Of a stretch of 64,000 bases of DNA, positions 23,342-34,623 are shown piece by piece. Positions within the stretch are counted from its first letter, which is position 1. The number at the start of each line of letters is the position of its first letter. The position numbers and the translations under genes were made by a program. The notes under the pieces were generated by a model. It was not told the DNA's origin. It made no database searches and saw only the letters and a list, made by a program, of their open reading frames with translations. The DNA comes from Ilyonectria destructans (Eukaryota; Ascomycota; Sordariomycetes; Hypocreales; Nectriaceae), in contig JAHEWK010000007.1 in NCBI GenBank assembly GCA_020740775.1, forward strand, positions 930,001-994,000. The letters run 5' to 3'.

Positions 23342-25120
23342 ATGGACAAGCAGCAGCGCCGGCCCGACCGTCGCCGTGGCGGAGGCAGACGCGGCCCCGG
23401 GCGAGGAGGAGCCAGACCTCAGCATGAGAATGAGAATGCATCTCACGGAGCATCAAACGGATCAAATGGAGGCCCTCACCGCGCTCCCTTCGCCTCGTCC
23501 GCTCCCGCCGACCTGTCGCAGGCTCTGGACCAGACGGCCGCTCCCCCGCTGAGCGAGCCCATCCCCATGGACACGCCCCGGTTCGCCGAGCTGGCGGGCT
23601 CTAACCTGGTGCATCCCACCATCATCCAGACCATCACCGACGACCTCAAGTTCGACCACATGACGCCCGTGCAGGCCGCCACGCTCACGCAGCTGCTGCC
23701 GCCCAACCGCAGCGACTGCCTCGTCCAGGCCAAGACCGGAACCGGCAAGACCGTCGCCTTCCTGCTGCCCGCCCTGCAGACCATGATCACCCAGAGCCGC
23801 GGTGCTGATTCGGGCGTCTCGCTGCTCGTTATCTCGCCTACGCGCGAGCTGGCCATGCAGATCGCCAAGGAGGCCACTAACCTGCTGCAGCGCCTGCCCC
23901 AGTACCGCGTGCGCATCGCCATCGGCGGCACCAACAAGGACCGCGAGGAGAAGCAGATCCTAGGCGGCTGCGACATCCTCATCGCCACGCCGGGCCGCCT
24001 CATCGACCACATGTCCAACGAGGACGTCATCTACTCGCTGCGTCGGCTGGACACGCTCGTCCTCGATGAGGCCGACCGTCTGCTCGACATGGGCTTCATG
24101 AAGGCCCTCCGCGACATTGTCGGCCGTCTGCCCGACAAGAAGAGCACCAACCGCCAGGGCATGCTCTTCTCCGCCACCATGGCCCCCCACGTCGAGCAGG
24201 TCGCCGGCCTTGTGCTCTCGCCCGGCTACAAGTTCATCTCCACCATCCCCGTCGGCGAGGTCAACACCCACCAGCGCGTTCCCCAGCTCCTCGTCAAGGT
24301 GCCCAACTTCTCCTCTGTGACGCCCGCCATGGTCGGCTGCATCCGCGAGGAGGCCCCCCAGCACGCCGCCTTCAAGGCCATCATCTTCGCCCCCACGGCT
24401 GCCCTGGCCGACTTTTACGGACACATCCTCTCCAACATGTCCGGCCTCCCTCCTGTCTCAATCCTGCACAGTCGCATCTCCCAGAGCAAGCGTACCAAGG
24501 TCACCAACGACTTCCGTGATGCAGGCGCTGCCATCCTCGTCGCCACCGACGTCGTTGCCCGAGGCATGGATTTCCCCGGTGTCACCACCGTGTTCCAGGT
24601 CGGCATCCCTCTCGACAAGCAGAGCTACATCCACCGTCTGGGCCGAACCGCCCGTGCGGAAGCCGACGGCCGGGGCATCTTCATCGTCACTGAGGCAGAG
24701 GCCTGGTTCCCTAAGTGGTCCCTCAAGGAGATCACCTTCATCCAGCAAAACGCCAACATCTCGTCGGCCGCCGAGGTCCACAGCATCGCCGAGCGCATGG
24801 AGGACGGTGACAAGGCCAAGATCTACCAGGCCTGGCTAGGCTACTACAACAACCACCTGAAGAACCTTAAGTGGGACAAGGAGGACTTGGTGGCGGAGGG
24901 CAACGTCTTCGCGCGCGAGGGTCTGGGCTCTCCCGACACGCCGCCCATCGCGAAGACGACGGCTGGCAAGATGGGTCTGCGCGGAACCAAGGGCCTGGTG
25001 ATCGTCCCCGACCCGCCCAAGCAGGGGCGCGGCCGGGGCGGAGGTGGCGGAGGCGGAGGCGGAAGTGGTGGAGGACGGGGCGGCCGAGGAGGAGGTCGCG
25101 GCCGACGCGGTGGCTTTTAA
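23342..25120 (+). CDS. DEAD-box ATP-dependent RNA helicase, MSS116/CYT-19-like
   Basis: A single-exon gene of 592 aa. All helicase motifs are present in order: Q motif (MTPVQAATL), I (AKTGTGKT), Ia (PTRELAMQ), TPGR, II (DEAD), III (SAT), V (ATDVVARGMDFPG) and VI (HRLGRTAR). Both ends are Arg/Gly rich: RRGGGRRGPGRGG near the N-terminus and a GRGRGG...GRGRRGGF tail that can bind RNA. The family unwinds RNA; the relatives MSS116 and CYT-19 assist group I and II intron splicing in mitochondria. The start at 23342 is chosen because strong GC-rich codon bias begins there. The 46-residue upstream extension from 23204 could be a mitochondrial targeting leader, so location is not settled. Confidence 0.9.
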   Translation: MDKQQRRPDRRRGGGRRGPGRGGARPQHENENASHGASNGSNGGPHRAPFASSAPADLSQALDQTAAPPLSEPIPMDTPRFAELAGSNLVHPTIIQTITDDLKFDHMTPVQAATLTQLLPPNRSDCLVQAKTGTGKTVAFLLPALQTMITQSRGADSGVSLLVISPTRELAMQIAKEATNLLQRLPQYRVRIAIGGTNKDREEKQILGGCDILIATPGRLIDHMSNEDVIYSLRRLDTLVLDEADRLLDMGFMKALRDIVGRLPDKKSTNRQGMLFSATMAPHVEQVAGLVLSPGYKFISTIPVGEVNTHQRVPQLLVKVPNFSSVTPAMVGCIREEAPQHAAFKAIIFAPTAALADFYGHILSNMSGLPPVSILHSRISQSKRTKVTNDFRDAGAAILVATDVVARGMDFPGVTTVFQVGIPLDKQSYIHRLGRTARAEADGRGIFIVTEAEAWFPKWSLKEITFIQQNANISSAAEVHSIAERMEDGDKAKIYQAWLGYYNNHLKNLKWDKEDLVAEGNVFAREGLGSPDTPPIAKTTAGKMGLRGTKGLVIVPDPPKQGRGRGGGGGGGGGSGGGRGGRGGGRGRRGGF

Positions 25121-25366
25121 CGGTTGTTTTTTTGCTCTTGAACGGCTTCGGAAAACTAGACTTTTGGCTGACCATGGCGTCTCTTGACCATGTGTTATGA
25201 TACCCGATTTTCATGCTTGATGCAGGCTGACGACCTGATACGGTACACGAATACCCCGGGGCAACTACAGATAGATGAGAGGTGGACATGCCCAACCAAT
25301 CAGACAGTATTATGACTTTGAACTTAGACTTACTATGTGTTTCGGACACTACTTTATTGCCAGATA

Positions 25367-27234
25367 CTACCGTTCGTGATAGTCCTTCAGATCTACCTTG
25401 TTGTGAAATGCCTCTACTCTCAACCACGGCGTCAAATCGACCTCAGTGCCCTCTGTGCCATTCGTCACAAGCGCATCTTTCGTCGTCCATCCATTCCCCA
25501 ACCATCCAAACCTATTCCCCTGCGCATTCCAGTACGTATACTCGAAATCCTCCCACCGCGGCTCCTTTCTCACCAGATCGACATGCGCACCGCTCCCCGG
25601 CCACAGCCCGTGGATCCGCCCACCTTTAATCCCCCCGTTGTACCACGAGCTGCAGTGGTGGCTCATGACGGTTCGCGGGAAGAAGGCCTCGCAGTACGCG
25701 CGGAAATCGCGCGTCGCCGCGACCGAGGGCGCCATGCTGCGGATGCCCTGCCCGGCCGCCTTGCGCAGCACCTTGGCGACGTACGTGACTTGGTTCTCGA
25801 CCGCGTGGCAGAGGGTTCCTGCTGGGCCGGTGGAGTTGGGCCCGAGGAGCATCAGGAAGTTGGGGACGTTGGGCGCAGCGACGCCGAGATATGTGTCTGG
25901 GAAGCCGGGACTGCCGCCGGGTCGCCAGGCAGTCTGTAGGTTGATGCCATTGTGAATTACGGGGAATTGCGTGCTGAAGGTGATGTCGTGGCCGGTGCTG
26001 CAGATTATGGCGTCGACTTCACGGTGCGTGCCTGTCTTGGTCAGCTTCACTCGTGAACTGGAGAAGGGCACTTACCATCAACCGTCCGAATCCCCGTCTC
26101 TGTAAACTCGGCGATATGGTCCCTCACATACGTCACATTCTCCGCGGTCAACGCTTCCAAATACCCCGGCCCCGGCGTCAACCGACGACAATTAGGCGGA
26201 AACTCGGGAATAATCTCCTTTGCAAGCTCTGCGTCTCCGCCAAGCCGCGTAGTCATCAGCTTCCGGATCGCCGCTTCGGCCGCTTTGTTCTTGCCGCCTT
26301 CTTTGAAGATGCCGCCGAAGCGACTGAACAGCCTCGCCTCCAGCGTCTTGCGGAACGCGAGGTATTCGCCGGGGCTGGTTCGTGCCTGGTCGATGTTGTC
26401 GGCGACGAGCTGGGCCAGGTCTTCGCCGCCGATGGGCGCGGCGACCCAGGTCTTGTTGCGGGCGTAGTGGTCGATGTGTGCGGCTACTTTTTGCAGTTGG
26501 GGGAGGACTTGGATTCCGGATGCGCCGTTGCCGATGACTGCAATGCGTTTGCCCGCGGGCTCAAAGGTCGGATCCCAGTTGGACGTGTGGCGGAGATGGC
26601 CTTTGAAGTCGCTGAGTCCAGGATAATCTGGTAGTCTTGGATCGCTAAAGTGACCCGTAGCCGTCACGAGGAAGTTGGCCTCGTCTACAAACTGGCCCTT
26701 GTTGGACTGAATCGTAATCTGCCATTTGCCCTTCTCCTCGGACCACTCAGCAGAGACAATGCGACACCCAGTCCGGATGTTCTTGCGCACGCCGTAATCA
26801 CTGGCCACCTTTTTCCAGTACGCGTTGATTTCAGGACCCGTGGCATATGCCTCTGTCCACGAGTCTGAAGGCGCAAAGGTGGCCTGGTACGCGTGCGCTG
26901 GGACGTCGCACCGAACACCGGGGTAGACGTTCGAATGCCAGACGCCTCCCTACGTTTGTTAGCAGAAGATATACAGCGAGAGAAGCGTGCTCACAATATC
27001 GTCGTTTCTCTCGTAGATGACAAGATCGAGTCCGGGGACTTTGGCGGGTAATAGAATACCTGCAATGAGACCGCTTATGCCTGCGCCGACGACTACGACG
27101 CGGATGGGAGGATGTTCATCGACGGGGTGGTCTTCGAGTTCCAGTCCAGGCAGAACCGTCTTCAGAACCGAGGCTTTTACACCGGCGTCCGCCTTTGTCG
27201 GCTCGTTTTCGTGAATAAGCGCACCTGGTGTCAT
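25367..27234 (-). CDS. Type I Baeyer-Villiger / flavin-containing monooxygenase
   Basis: Proposed exons: 27234-26995, 26949-26076 and 26031-25367 (592 aa); both introns (45 and 44 bp) keep frame. The first Rossmann motif (VVVVGAGISG, FAD) is followed across intron 1 by GGVWHSNVYPGVRCDVP. The BVMO fingerprint FKGHLRHTSNWD (FxGxxxHxxxWD) is present, then the NADPH motif VIGNGASGIQ and the late STGHD motif. Enzymes of this type insert oxygen next to a ketone to give an ester or lactone, using FAD, NADPH and O2, or oxygenate heteroatoms. The substrate cannot be read from the sequence. The gene is divergent from the remains of a second flavin monooxygenase, which suggests a former oxidative gene pair. 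Confidence 0.9.
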
Positions 27235-27589
27235 CTTTTGGATTGAGGGGCTTGGCTACATCGAGAAAAGGGTCTCAGGTCGTATGTAGTTCGTTGGCGG
27301 TCTTATACATCAAAGCCCATGGCGTGCGATATCGGGAGGATGCAACCCGAGATAACAGGTTAAAGGATCCGTGTTGGACATTAATAATACGCGAGAGCCA
27401 ATCTATGTTGCATATTGCTAAGCACATAATTGTCGTCAGTCGTTGCGAATTGCTTGGTATCGCGATAACCGGGGCGGCCCGTATCACGCAATGCGGGGAT
27501 AATTGCCGTGTCTTCGGCCCATCCCGCACCCTCACTATCCTTCTTCTCGAGATATTGATGTACAATTGCTTGTCTCTTACTTATCCAAC

Positions 27590-28850
27590 GCACTTGCATT
27601 GCCAGCTTCTGCGCCGCGGAGGCGTCAACGCTCTCATCCTCGCCGACAAATACGGCCAGCATGATGTCTACAAGGCAGTGCTAAGCCCACGATCCACACA
27701 ACGTGCCAGTACTCCATGGGCGATCCAGCAGTGGTATTTTTGTCGCGAAGATAATGGGATATCTCAATGCGATTTCCACGGCATATATCGGCCATGGCGG
27801 CCGTCACGAGAAGCCTGAAGTTTATCATCAAGCGAGGACAAGTGACAAGTCGCTGTTCATTGTTGCGAGGCGATTCTCGACGCTGGGTCATTTGAGGAAG
27901 GCTGGTTTGGTGGAATATTGCTATTCCGCTCAAGGTGTCGGCAGCCAGGGCAGTGTTTTGAATGGTCAATTTGTTGCGAGTATGCGCTGACTTGATGCAG
28001 GTTTGATGCCGTATGTGGAGCGCGATCGCAGGTACCAGATTACCGACGAGTTCGTTGAGGTACTGTACAAGTAAGCTCTTACATCTCCGAAATCGAATGT
28101 GGACTTACGTTTCAGGATCCGGGATGGTTCTTGGGGACACGATGTGCGCCGAGAGGACGCCCAAAACTATGTATACGCAGACCCTAAGTGTATCCGCTGG
28201 ATCAACCACAACAGCGCGAACTTCAGTGTTGATGCGCCGCGTGTCCTAGACCCCTCACCCCAACGCATTCCGTTTCTACTACAAACTGGAACAAACTCGC
28301 AACTTCAAGGTCTTTGTCGTCATCAGGTCCATCATCGAGAGGACAGACGAGGCGCAGGAGAAGCACTAAACGACCCTTGAAGCTCGAGTGCCGAGGCTGG
28401 CTTGGCGGTTCATTCCGGCAATGTGGAAATCGATCTGTCCAAGTTCGATGTGGACGCTGAAATACTGCCTGGCGGTGTTACTGTCGATTCGCGCGTGCGT
28501 TCACTTGTCAACAGCCTTAGATATCACTGCGACGACTTACCAGCGTGGACACCGCGGAACATCGGGAAGCACATGGCCATCGCGGGCAACGGACCTGTGC
28601 TGTGGGCTCTCCAGCCCGTCGCAGATTTCCTCGGGCATTCGACCCAGGCGACTGACTTCAACGTAAGCCATGTCGTCATTACCGGTAGTTTCGATGACTT
28701 GGCTGACTTGGTTGTGCCTGAACTGCGTCACAGGGGCGTATATGCTCCCCGTGGAGAGGCTGGGACAATTTGAGAGAGGATATACAGGCCTGGGCAGACG
28801 CGACTGCCCCACGACCATGTGGCAGTCGCTTCAAGTACGATACCTATCCA
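27590..28850 (+). pseudogene. Decayed luciferase-like (LLM, NtaA-type) flavin monooxygenase
   Basis: Blocks of the nitrilotriacetate-monooxygenase-A family occur in the right order but in different frames. LLRRGGVNALILADKYGQHDVY lies near 27605, split over the strand/substrate region. MAAVTRSLKF lies near 27793, VARRFSTLGHLRKAG near 27865 and YQITDEFVEVLYK near 28040. After a clean intron (GTAAGC to TTTCAG) come DGSWGHDVRREDAQNYVYADP and VLDPSPQRIPF. SAEAGLAVHSGN follows near 28395, then WTPRNIGKHMAIAGNGPVLW and DLVVPELRHRG. An in-frame TGA near 28771 (GTI stop ERIYRPGQTRLP) could come from CGA by C-to-T. Frame changes and stops show that the gene is dead. The N-terminal start was not found. 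Confidence 0.7.
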
Positions 28851-30115
28851 GACGAATTGAACTACCCGGCCAAGCGAGTAGACGCGCATCACGGCAGTCG
28901 GCTCATCTCGTCCAAGATGTGATAACCTTCGGTCTAGAGACGGTGATGCAGGTACAACCCAGTCCGGAAACTAATTACAAGTTGCATGCTATTGATCTGC
29001 AGGCAAATATCTCATCATGCCAGTTAATCGCCCTTCTCGTCGATAGCCAGGGTCGCCTGCGCCGGAGCATCGCCTCAGCTCAACAGGCATGCGACTTCAA
29101 CCACACCAGCTGAATGATTGACAGTTACGCATGTGGCGTATATGAATAGCTTCATTTTATTGGTTGATTTGCCTTGTTTTCTGTGGCCTTGGCTGGGGTA
29201 CCTTGAAATGAGGAGTCTGAGGCCGTTAATGCTACGAGGTCACATCGCCCAAATCGTGTGGGGTTGCATTCGGTCAATTGGCCAACGTCATCGATTCTTG
29301 ATGTTTCGACTCCCTCGTCATACATTTTGCAGGTTGGCCAAGTTCAACTGCACGGTAGTCTTTGCGAGGCCATTCCAATGACAGATTCCCTGTGTCCCAT
29401 TTAATTTGTCAAATATGCCCTACTGCAATTGGATCAATTGCCATGTTTCGATTGAACGAGCCACTGCATTTATGTGCCTTACCCGCTCTTCTGCATCGCG
29501 TACCTGCTGGACGACATGATGGATGCATGCAAAAGCAATGCCGCCGTGCTGTCCCCTGAAGATATATCGATTTGCCACTTATTTTCCGTTTCGCCCCTTG
29601 ACTAGTGTTATGGGAATCAGACGATCAAAATCCTTGTCAAACATCCTATCAGCTGAAGCGTGGCAAGATCGTCCCCTCCATGTTGTATTCATAGATTGCT
29701 GTAGCAAGATTTCCCTTTCTACTCTTGGACTCAATGCTACATCCAATTGGACCTTTTTAGCTGAGATTTTAGAATTGCTGTAGCTCGGCAAATACGTTGT
29801 AATCCTTCGAGAAAAATGATAAGAAACTGCCGGTTCAGAGCCGATCCCTACTCCCTTCAGATAAGGTAATGTTGATTGGTCGACCAATACATGGGTTGTG
29901 TGATATATCTTTCACTGAAGAACAAACCAGGTTGGTTTTGCGTTCGTCTTATTGACATGGTCCTCAATTAAGACGCATAATTCTCAGCTGGCCCACGATA
30001 CGAGTTACATCGCGTGCAAGAGCCAAGAAGACAGAGGCGAACCTAGGATGACGATTGTTGCGTTTCTTGCGGCGTAAATTTACGGGATAGGCCTCCAGAT
30101 GACCCAACAATTAGC
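28851..30115. other. Intergenic; upstream region of the hydrophobin gene
   Basis: No gene or repeat I can support. The last part is the hydrophobin promoter. Confidence 0.4.
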
Positions 30116-30123
30116 TATAAATA
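30116..30123 (+). promoter_or_regulatory. TATA box of the hydrophobin gene
   Basis: TATAAATA lies 125 bp upstream of the ATG at 30241, a normal spacing for a strongly expressed fungal secreted-protein gene with a C/T/A-rich leader. Confidence 0.55.
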
Positions 30124-30240
30124 CAGCTCACATCACCGTTCATATTTATCTCCTGCTTCATACTCATCATCATCAGTTCCAGAACACAAGCTCCTTTGAC
30201 ACTACTTCAATACCTTCACCGCTTCGAACTCACCGCCAAT

Positions 30241-30640
30241 ATGCAGTTCACCGTCGCCCTTGTCGCCCTCTTCGCTGGCCTTGCTGCTGCCGTTCCCACA
30301 GGGGAGAAGCGCCAGACCTATATCCCATGCTCTGGACTCTATGGTACTTCTCAATGCTGTGCCACGGATGTTCTTGGAGTTGCGGACCTCGATTGCGGAA
30401 CTCGTAAGTCGGACGAATTAAATACTTTACTCCTCGGACCATGCTAACTTAAACAGCTTCCGACGTTCCCGTGAGCGCTGACAACTTTAGCGCCATCTGC
30501 GCGGAGATTGGCCAGCGAGCACGATGCTGCGTGCTTCCTATTGTGAGTTTCATCCAAAATGCCACGGGCCATGTCGCTGATTATTGTTGTAGCTCGACCA
30601 GGGAATCCTCTGCAACACCCCCTCAGGTGTCCAAGATTAG
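30241..30640 (+). CDS. Class II hydrophobin
   Basis: Proposed exons: 30241-30403, 30457-30542 and 30593-30640 (98 aa). The signal peptide is MQFTVALVALFAGLAAAVP, followed by a likely Kex2-type EKR. The mature part has the eight-cysteine hydrophobin pattern C-CC-C-C-CC-C: PCSG, QCC, LDCG, AIC, RCC and LCN. The close and even spacing, with LDQGILC at the end, marks class II rather than class I. Both introns sit at positions common in this family, and all junctions keep frame. These small secreted proteins assemble into amphipathic films at air-water or host-surface interfaces and coat hyphae or spores. A TATA box lies 125 bp upstream. Confidence 0.95.
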
Positions 30641-31772
30641 GAGTCTGGCTAGGACGAATCACATGCACAGGTGATTTCACCAGACAATTATGGACAGTAT
30701 CTGTATTCTAAAGAAATTTTGCAACGCTATCAAACGAGTGGGAAGCAGGAGGAGTTGAGTTTTATGTGTGCTTGTACATAAGGATTGCAAATTGGAGGAT
30801 ACATACACGCGCCTACAAAATGAAAGTCTGTTAAATCAGTATATTAATCAAGCATAGCTCAAATGTAAAATGACTTCTCCCATTATTTAATGCCGTTGTT
30901 GTCATCGATTCTTCGTCTCAATGGCATGGCTCCAGGGTAGGCGGCATTCCACCCACCGCGTCCATTCCGTGAATCCCAACGAGTCTTGGAGATCTAGGCA
31001 GCAGGAATGATTTGTCTAGCTTTGGAGATATAGACTTCTGGTTTGTAGGTTACTGGGAGTGTCATTCTCGGTGGCTCTCGGCGACCTCTAACTTTGATCT
31101 GAGCTAAATCCGTCGACTGGAATGTTATTGGCTTTCACCCACCAGTCGGATGATGGGCCATTCCGATAGCCTCATTTATACCAAACAACCCCATAGCGAT
31201 TGAAATATGAGAAGAGTAGTATTAAAGGGATAGATCAAGCTCTTGTATATGTAGAATTTTAAAAGGAGAGTCATTCATTTACTTGAGATCGGCTCTGTCC
31301 TGGTGGTCTGGCCCGACGTCGCGTCACGGAGATCCGGCTTCGCCTCATTTGAAATCCCACAAGGTCTGGGCCTCGGCTATGATCAAGATCGAAAGTATAC
31401 CACTCCTGGCTCTGATATTGAGAAAGTCAATATCCGATCGTAATGTGGGGGCATCTGCTTGCAGTGCGATGCGGGCGTGTTTAACCTGGGCGGGCCGCAG
31501 ATCAACGACGATTCAATCGACACCACCCGAGATCGACAAAGATCTAACTTGAAACTATAACCCTCCTACCTGCCCTCGGAATTATTACTCGCCATATCTA
31601 CCTCCAGTGCTCCTGTCGGTAAAACCAGAACACGCAAACCCTCCTCCCATCTTGATCCTCCTTCGAAGTTGAGCGCGCCCCGTGAGCTAGTCGGCCGCGC
31701 AATTCTCTCCTCCCTACGCATCCCATGGATCTGATCACCTCTCCCATGATCCTCACAAAATCATGAGAGATT
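30641..31772. other. Intergenic; nothing clear
   Basis: A short frame near 31342-31440 (FEIPQGLGLGYDQDRKY) looks protein-like but has no joinable partner exons. The rest shows nothing. Confidence 0.35.
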
Positions 31773-33171
31773 ATGCCGGGAACACTCATACCTCCGTGGT
31801 ATCAATCCATCACCCCGGTATGCAGTGATTTCGTCATCGTGAGCCTCGTCTGGGGCATCTCGCTAGGACTAAGCGGCTTTGCCGTCTTCCGCATCGCGGA
31901 TCAGACACGCAACCAATACAGACGCCGGAAAAAGGTCACATCGTACATGGTCTTCGTATGGCTAGAGTTGATCGCCAGCACCGTCTTCGGCGGCGTGGGG
32001 TGGGGGTATGTAACCGGGACAATTCCACCCAGGTAAGTCTCCCAAAGGCTATGTGATGTGATCTTCATTGGAGCTCCATTGACAAATTACTGCATAGTTT
32101 CGAATTTTTCTTCGGTATAAGTATGCAATTCTCGCCAACCGTCCTTTTGACATTATACCAACTCATCTCGCAGTTATCATTTGGATAGTTCAGGTCCACT
32201 GTATTATGCAAATCATCATCAATCGCATTGCTCTCCTTGCCGTCTCCGAAGTCACCGTCCGTCGCCTGCGGTGGACGGTCTTTTCGATTCTCGTCCTTAA
32301 CAACATTGCAGTCAGCTGCATCTGGATACCAGCTCGGTTACAAATCAACCAGGAATGGATCCACCTCAACAAGATCTTCGATCGCTCCCAGAAGGGCATA
32401 TTTCTCCTCATCGATGCTGGCCTTAATTCCTACTTCGTATATCTGGTTCGGTCGTCACTTATTGCGTATGGCCTCAAGAAGTACGTCTTCTTATACTGGT
32501 TTAACATAGCCATGATCTTGTTGTCAGTCTCAATGGATGTGAGTTGTCGATTCACTTTATCCACTCGTCAACACTAATCTTCGGCTGTAGATCTTGATCA
32601 TTGGGATGATGTTTCTGCCCGATAACTTCGTGTATGTTGAAGATCATGCCCTGTACTATTTCACCATTCACTAATATGATATCATAGATACATCATCTTC
32701 CACCCCTTAGCATACCTGGTTAAACTTCACATCGAGCTTTGCATGTCAGACCTAATCGCTAAGCTCGTAAAGAGCACCGGCAATCAATCTACGTGTGACT
32801 GTTCTTGCCACGTCGACAACCCCTACTTTCTTGGCCAAGACCTTAACTTGGCAAACCACACCGCACCTGCCGTGGTTCAGAGAGGTCCCCATGTCCGTGG
32901 CCGTAGAAGACACATCCGCAACGCCTCTTGGCGTAGAGCCATGCGATTCTTCAGCGCTCACGAGAACCGGTGGCAGTATGATCCTGAAATGCAAAGGGGA
33001 AGCGTTTCCACAGCAGGAGAGACGCTATGTTCGAGAACACCGGCGTATACGGAACGTTCAAAGTCCTGGGCTGGACCGCAACCTACCCCCAAGGACTCGG
33101 GATTTTGCCCTTCAAGTTTTGCAAGCATAAACAGGAGTAATGGTCATGATGAAGAAATCCAAGATAAATAG
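31773..33171 (+). CDS. Fungal multi-pass integral membrane protein
   Basis: Proposed exons: 31773-32032, 32098-32114, 32174-32538, 32591-32631 and 32688-33171 (388 aa). Two exons are tiny (17 and 41 bp), but all junctions have GT-AG borders and keep frame. About seven hydrophobic segments are seen (DFVIVSLVWGISLGLSGFAV, MVFVWLELIASTVFGGVGWG, VIIWIVQVHCIMQIIINRI, FSILVLNNIAVSCIWIP, IFLLIDAGLNSYFVYLV, YWFNIAMILLSVSMDILIIG, YIIFHPLAYLVKLHIELCM). Family landmarks are CIWIPARLQI, IDAGLNSYFVYLVR and FHPLAYLVKL. The function is unknown; a receptor-like or transport role would be a guess. The C-terminal about 140 residues are hydrophilic. A second open frame over 33003-33130 (ENTGVYGTFKVLGW) could mean an extra intron there. 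Confidence 0.65.
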
Positions 33172-33624
33172 CGATAGAATCTTATTAAGTTCTGCGGCAA
33201 TATTGTCTGGTCGTTTAACACCGACATCTGCAAGTTCAGTTCCTGCGATCGTCTCGGAAACCTTAAGTTGTTGTATGCTATGGAATAATGGGGAGGTGAT
33301 TCTGAGGACCTCCAGTTCTTCAAATGTAAAGTTACCCCGAGCGACGAATTTTACGTCTTTTATAGCCGGAAAATTAATGCGGCGGGGTTGTGTTAACCCA
33401 ATTGCGAAGCCAGTCCATATGGCAACCTGTAAAATAAATGAGTTTTGATACACAACGCTTGTCTTCTCATCACATTGCCCATGATACATCCAGGTGTCAT
33501 CGTGAGCGGTCCGTTTTTACTTGCGAAAATAAGTTTGGCCAGATATCAAATATAATGAAAGAAGCGGTGGCCGGAGCGGTGAATGAACAATGCTTGTGTC
33601 CCCCAGTCGAAGGTCTATTATTTA

Positions 33625-34623
33625 CTAACTCGCAAGACTAACATTATCTATCAGAACAGAACATTGCGACCCGAATGAGTGTGTAATGGCGAAGTATATC
33701 GTATGTGGACCAGACGAATACATGTCAATTCCGAAGTCAGGATTCATCTCGAATGTGCGAGACACGCGCTTCCATTCCCCCCCAGTCGACTCGATGCCAG
33801 GCCAACCCCAAAACCCCATATGATAATCGAGGTTTACGTCGATAACGCACCCGTCCGTAATGGCTACTGATAAGCTTATGGTATATGTGTGCCTTGCGCA
33901 CAGGATAACGTCCTGTGCTAGCGCAGGGCCATACCAAGAACCCGTTCCACCCCGGACAGCGAACACTACCTCGCCCGATCCGGAATTTCCGGCTTCAAGG
34001 CCCCAGGAAACTTCCCCAGTCATATATTCGGTGTCTACGCGCCAAGGTGCCATGTCCTTATCTGACGCTTCGAAGTCGGTGTTTTGAAATACCTCGGCCG
34101 GGGTAGGGCAGGTGTAAGATATGACTGTCGACGTCACAACTTGAGTAGTGGCTTTTGTCTCGGTGCTGGTCTCGGTTTTTGTCTCGGTGCTAGTTTCTGT
34201 GCTGGTCTCTGTGATCTTGAGAGTATCCATAGACACTGAAGTAATGGTCGATGTGATAGTCTTTGTTTTAACTTCCGCAGCTCCAGTGGTGATTGTGATT
34301 GTTGTTGTTCCCTTAGGGACAGAGACGGTTGATGTTTTAGTAACGGTTGGGCATTTCGTCTGATTGGTTGTGGCAGTGCATTTGGTGTGAGTAGTCGTGG
34401 CAGTAGAGATCTTAGTGATAGTGCGAGTAGTCTTTACCGTACGGGGTGGCAAAGTCTTTGTGATCGTGGAAACCATCTGCTTGGTAATGAAGACCGATTT
34501 GGTTGGGCATTTTGTTCGAGTAGACGTGATAGTGGTCGTCTTTGGAATACAGTAATTGCTTACAGCTGCTAAAGCAGTAGACATCAGCATCAATAATGGA
34601 AAGAACAAAGATAGGCGTGCCAT
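33625..34623 (-). CDS. Secreted Thr/Ser-rich protein with a C-terminal CBM-like domain
   Basis: A single-exon gene of 332 aa. The start is the ATG at 34623, because it opens a good signal peptide (MARLSLFFPLLMLMSTALAA); the 35 codons upstream are not signal-like. Residues about 25-175 are almost only T, S, K, V and E, with repeats such as TETSTETKTET, probably heavily O-glycosylated. Residues about 180-332 form a beta-rich domain (FQNTDFEASDKDMAPWRV, GLEAGNSGSGEVVF, CVIDVNLDYHMGFWGW, VLIDNVSL), a layout like galactose-binding or CBM4/9-type modules. This is a common design for fungal cell-wall proteins. No GPI signal is seen at the end. The exact module family is uncertain. Confidence 0.65.
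   Translation of the reverse strand: MARLSLFFPLLMLMSTALAAVSNYCIPKTTTITSTRTKCPTKSVFITKQMVSTITKTLPPRTVKTTRTITKISTATTTHTKCTATTNQTKCPTVTKTSTVSVPKGTTTITITTGAAEVKTKTITSTITSVSMDTLKITETSTETSTETKTETSTETKATTQVVTSTVISYTCPTPAEVFQNTDFEASDKDMAPWRVDTEYMTGEVSWGLEAGNSGSGEVVFAVRGGTGSWYGPALAQDVILCARHTYTISLSVAITDGCVIDVNLDYHMGFWGWPGIESTGGEWKRVSRTFEMNPDFGIDMYSSGPHTIYFAITHSFGSQCSVLIDNVSLAS

Noticed and set aside
23462..24819. Several long minus-strand open frames opposite the helicase gene
   Set aside because: GC-rich codon bias of the helicase opens shadow frames; none has a domain or start context.
29579..29887. Minus-strand frame of 102 codons
   Set aside because: No domain and no joinable neighbours.
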